Of a stretch of DNA of 64,000 bases, positions 61,087 to 64,000 are shown one piece after another (within the stretch, counting starts at the first letter, position 1; the number at the start of each line of letters is the position of its first letter). Made by a program: the position numbers and the translations under genes. The notes beneath the pieces were generated by a model that was given only the letters and a program-made list of their open reading frames with translations, did no database searches and was not told the DNA's origin. The stretch covers positions 992,001 to 1,056,000 of the forward strand of contig NZ_CP134779.1 in assembly GCF_031884435.1 (NCBI RefSeq), written 5' to 3'. Origin of the DNA: Bosea sp. 685. Its GTDB lineage: Bacteria; Pseudomonadota; Alphaproteobacteria; Rhizobiales; Beijerinckiaceae.

Positions 61087-63003
61087 ATGAATGCCCCGCA
61101 TGCAAGCGGCTATGCCGAGACCTATGCGCGCTGGCGGGTCGATCCGGAAGGATTCTGGGCGCAGGCCGCCCAGGCTGTCGAATGGATCAAGCCGCCCAAG
61201 GCGATTTTTGACGCGATGCAAGGGGCCTATGGTCGCTGGTTCCCCGATGCGAGCTGCAACACCTGCTTCAATGCGCTCGACCGCCATGTCCGCGACGGCC
61301 GGGGCGAGCAGGCGGCGCTGATCTATGACAGCCCGGTCACCGGCACGAAGGCGACCTACACCTACGCGCAGATGCTCGACGAGGTCGCGACGCTTGCCGC
61401 CGTTCTGCAGGATCTCGGCGTCGGCAAGGGCGATCGCGTTATCCTCTACATGCCGATGATCCCGGAGGCGGCCTTTGCCATGCTCGCCTGCGCCCGGATC
61501 GGGGCGGTGCATTCGGTCGTGTTCGGCGGCTTCGCGGCCAAGGAGCTGGCGACGCGCATCGACGACGCGACGCCCAAGCTCATCCTGACGGCGACCTGCG
61601 GCATCGAGCCGAGCCGCGTCGTCGAATACAAGCCGCTGCTCGACGCCGCGATCGACCTCGCCGATCACAAGCCGCAGCATTGCCTCGTGCTGCAGCGGCC
61701 GCAGGCCGACGCCTCGATGCATGTCGCCCGCGACAGGAACTGGCGCACGCTGACGGCCGCCGCCAAGGCCGCCGGCCGCAAGGCGGAGTGCGTCGAGGTT
61801 GCCGCGACCGACCCGCTCTATGTGCTCTACACCTCCGGCACGACGGGCCGCCCCAAGGGCGTGGTGCGCGACAATGGCGGCCATATGGTCGCGTTGAAAT
61901 GGACGATGGACAATCTCTACGACGTGCGGCCCGGCGAGGTGATGTTCACCGCCTCCGATGTCGGCTGGGTCGTTGGCCACAGTTATATCGTCTACGGGCC
62001 GCTGCTGCAGGGAGCGACGACTGTTCTCTACGAGGGCAAGCCGGTCGGCACGCCCGATCCCGGTGCGTTCTGGCGGGCCATCGCCGAGCACAAGGCGGTC
62101 GCGCTCTTCACCGCGCCCACCGCCTTCCGGGCGATCCGCAAGGAGGATCCGCAGGCGAAGCATCTTGCCGGCCACGACCTGTCGCATTTCCGGGCGTTGT
62201 TCCTGGCCGGCGAGCGTGCCGATCCCGATACGCTGAAATGGGCGGAGGAGATCCTGAAGGTTCCGGTGATCGATCATTGGTGGCAGACCGAGACCGGCTC
62301 CTGCATCGTCGGCAACCCGATCGGCCTGGAGTTGCTGCCGATCAAGCATGGATCACCGACCGTGCCGCTGCCGGGTTACGACGTGCAATGCCTCGACGAG
62401 GGCGGCCGGCCCGCACCAGCCGGGACGATGGGGGCGATCGTGGTCAAGCTACCGCTGCCGCCCTGCGCGCTGCCAACGCTGTGGCAGGATGACGAGCGCT
62501 TCAGGGAAGGCTATCTCGCGGCTTTTCCCGGCTATTACAACACCTCGGATGCCGGCTTCATCGATGCCGACGGCTATGTCTTCATCATGGGCCGCACCGA
62601 CGACATCATCAATGTCGCCGGCCACCGGCTCTCGACCGGCGGCATGGAGGAGGTGCTGGCCTCGCATCCAGCCGTGGCGGAATGCGCCGTGGTCGGCATC
62701 AAGGATGCGCTCAAGGGCGAGCAGCCCTGCGGCTTCGTCGTGCTGAAATCTGGCGTGACCCAAAGCCCGGCCGAGGTCGAGCGGGAGCTGGTCGCGTTGG
62801 TACGCGACAGGATCGGCCCGGTGGCGGCTTTCAAGCTGGCCTTGACCGTCAACCGGTTGCCGAAGACGCGCTCGGGCAAGATCCTGCGCGCCACGATGAA
62901 GAAGATCGCCGATGGCGAGGATTACGCCATGCCTGCGACAATCGAGGATGCGGCCGTGCTGGGCGAGATTGGGCTTGCCTTGAAGGGCAGGGGACTGGGG
63001 TAG
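61087..63003 (+). CDS. prpE: Propionyl-CoA synthetase
   Basis: Protein of 638 residues. YAETYARWRVDPEGFWAQAA, CNTCFNALDRHVRDGRGEQA and LIYDSPVTGTKATYTYAQML match the PrpE N-terminus; VLYTSGTTGRPKGVVRDNGG is the P-loop, DVGWVVGHSYIVYGPLL the acyl pocket, and RLPKTRSGKILRATMKKIAD holds the catalytic lysine. It activates propionate (or acetate) to the CoA ester. GAGGAT lies ten bases ahead of ATG 61087. Length as expected. Confidence 0.93.
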   Translation: MNAPHASGYAETYARWRVDPEGFWAQAAQAVEWIKPPKAIFDAMQGAYGRWFPDASCNTCFNALDRHVRDGRGEQAALIYDSPVTGTKATYTYAQMLDEVATLAAVLQDLGVGKGDRVILYMPMIPEAAFAMLACARIGAVHSVVFGGFAAKELATRIDDATPKLILTATCGIEPSRVVEYKPLLDAAIDLADHKPQHCLVLQRPQADASMHVARDRNWRTLTAAAKAAGRKAECVEVAATDPLYVLYTSGTTGRPKGVVRDNGGHMVALKWTMDNLYDVRPGEVMFTASDVGWVVGHSYIVYGPLLQGATTVLYEGKPVGTPDPGAFWRAIAEHKAVALFTAPTAFRAIRKEDPQAKHLAGHDLSHFRALFLAGERADPDTLKWAEEILKVPVIDHWWQTETGSCIVGNPIGLELLPIKHGSPTVPLPGYDVQCLDEGGRPAPAGTMGAIVVKLPLPPCALPTLWQDDERFREGYLAAFPGYYNTSDAGFIDADGYVFIMGRTDDIINVAGHRLSTGGMEEVLASHPAVAECAVVGIKDALKGEQPCGFVVLKSGVTQSPAEVERELVALVRDRIGPVAAFKLALTVNRLPKTRSGKILRATMKKIADGEDYAMPATIEDAAVLGEIGLALKGRGLG

Positions 63004-63009
63004 GGGCGT

Positions 63010-63084
63010 GTCATTCCGGGTTCTTCGCGGAGTTTATCCTTGGGCCGACCGAAGGTCTGACCCGAGGGCACCCCCCGGGATGAC
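63010..63084. repeat. Palindromic intergenic repeat (GTCAT..CCGGG type)
   Basis: gtcattccggg (63010-63020) and cccgggatgac (63074-63084) form a dyad with one mismatch around 53 bases. A common type of genomic palindrome in this order. It fills the gap between prpE and the convergent MBL gene and may end both transcripts. Confidence 0.6.
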
Positions 63085-63086
63085 AG

Positions 63087-63974
63087 TCAAAACCCGATCG
63101 TTGCCCCATTCCAGCTCAAGAGCCGCTCCGGCCACTCCAGCCGCATCAGATCCTCGCCGACGACCAGCGCACCGGCATAGCCTGCCGCCCTGATCTCGCG
63201 GGCGAGCGCAGCGGTGTCGGCGGCGGGTGGCACGAGATGGGTCAGCGCCAGCGTTTTTGCGCCCGAGCGCAGCGCCAGCCCCGCCACCACCTCCGGCGTC
63301 ATGTGGTAGCTCTGGACCGAGGCGACGGTCTCGGCGGAACGGACGCCCGCGACGACCGGCATCTGGCTGGCGATGAAGACCTCGCAGACGAGCAGGTCGC
63401 AGCCCTGTGCCGCCTTTTCCAGCGATGGCGTCAACCGCGTATCGCCGGAGAAGACGATGCGGCTATCGCCACGGGAAAAGGAAAGCCCGAAGGCCGGCTC
63501 AACCGGCTTGTGATCGACGAGGAAGGCCTCGATCGCGAGGTCGCCGAGGCCGGAAACGATCCCCTCGCGCAACTCCTCGAAGATGACCTCCAGCCCCGTG
63601 GCGTCAGGGCGTTTCTCGAAGGCAATGCGCAGGGCGCGCTCACGGGCGAAGGCCTCGTATTGCGCGCGCATATTGGCGAGCGCCGGGGTCGGGGCCAGGA
63701 CGCGCCAGGGCCGGTTGCGGCCTTGATGCCAGGAGGAGACGACGAGCTGGTAGAAGTCGACGAGATGGTCGGAATGCTCATGGGTGACGATGAGCAGGTC
63801 GATATCGGCGCCCCGGTGGCTGGCGGCGACAAGGCGCTGGCTGACGCCCGAGCCGCAATCGACCAGTAGTTTGCGCCCCGCCGCCTCGATGAGATGCGAG
63901 GGGCCGGCGCGGCGCAGGCTGACCGGCGGTGCGCCGCTGCCGAGGAAGGTGAAGGCTAGTCTGTGATCCGTCAT
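63087..63974 (-). CDS. Metallo-beta-lactamase-fold hydrolase (RNase Z-like group)
   Basis: Protein of 295 residues. FTFLGSGAPPVSLRRAGPSH opens the fold; VTHEHSDHLVDFYQL (about residues 63-77) is the HxHxDH zinc motif, VFSGDTRLTP the bridging Asp, and SYHMTPEVVAGLAL with LTHLVPP the last ligand region. Related to ribonuclease Z and arylsulfatase-like proteins; exact role unknown. ATG 63974. Confidence 0.9.
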   Translation of the reverse strand: MTDHRLAFTFLGSGAPPVSLRRAGPSHLIEAAGRKLLVDCGSGVSQRLVAASHRGADIDLLIVTHEHSDHLVDFYQLVVSSWHQGRNRPWRVLAPTPALANMRAQYEAFARERALRIAFEKRPDATGLEVIFEELREGIVSGLGDLAIEAFLVDHKPVEPAFGLSFSRGDSRIVFSGDTRLTPSLEKAAQGCDLLVCEVFIASQMPVVAGVRSAETVASVQSYHMTPEVVAGLALRSGAKTLALTHLVPPAADTAALAREIRAAGYAGALVVGEDLMRLEWPERLLSWNGATIGF

Positions 63975-64000
63975 GGCGCGAGGCTGTCAGGCGGTGCGCA

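Overview
The window is GC-rich alphaproteobacterial chromosome, most likely from the Hyphomicrobiales (Rhizobiales). A Bosea-like genus is plausible but unproven. The evidence is the pairing of an aa3-type cytochrome oxidase subunit IV gene with pntAA-pntAB-pntB, two small DUF465 genes, the S21 and purEK context, and Rhizobiales-style palindromic intergenic repeats (GCGAAAAACCGG...CTTTTTCGC type). No tRNA, rRNA, CRISPR array, phage or transposase gene was seen.

Bases 1-30.8 kb are an accessory nutrient-scavenging region of ABC transporters and hydrolases. From 12352 leftwards on the minus strand come an Lrp-type regulator, a spermidine/putrescine-type ABC transporter (ATPase, binding protein, two permeases), a PuuE-like polysaccharide deacetylase, a deaminase-type amidohydrolase, a LysR regulator, an orphan peptide-type binding protein, a second deaminase-type amidohydrolase and an allantoate amidohydrolase/carbamoylase-type enzyme cut by the window edge. 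The enzyme types resemble the deamination, ring-opening and ureide-hydrolysis steps used on purine-like heterocycles. Divergently from the Lrp gene run ornithine cyclodeaminase and a CtlX-type guanidino/ureido hydrolase (citrulline to ornithine to proline, inferred). From 30817 down to 14504 lies a long same-strand run: TetR, LivG, LivF, LivJ-like binding protein, LivH, LivM, a GAF protein, a prolidase-like amidohydrolase, an M81 (MlrC-like) protein, two M20 peptidases, and a dipeptide-type ABC transporter whose fused DppD-DppF ATPase carries a one-base frameshift.

Bases 30.9-44.7 kb hold carboxylate catabolism genes: an Asp/Glu racemase-like protein, an SDR, a TRAP transporter (DctP plus fused DctQM), a divergent IclR regulator with an AMP-dependent CoA ligase, a tandem PPC-domain protein, an alpha/beta hydrolase, a second CoA ligase with a MaoC hydratase, and a beta-keto acid cleavage enzyme (BKACE) whose start codon overlaps the stop of an AbrB-Doc toxin-antitoxin module.

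Bases 44.8-64 kb are mostly conserved core: an unknown 382-residue protein, an ABC1/UbiB kinase, cytochrome oxidase subunit IV, proton-translocating transhydrogenase, GNAT, hydrolase, TPR lipoprotein, ribosomal S21, purEK, two DUF465 proteins flanking a 266-bp inverted-repeat element, YeaQ and YidB-like stress proteins, an acyl-CoA synthetase, a TSUP permease, propionyl-CoA synthetase and an MBL-fold hydrolase. Several families of palindromic repeats sit between these genes.
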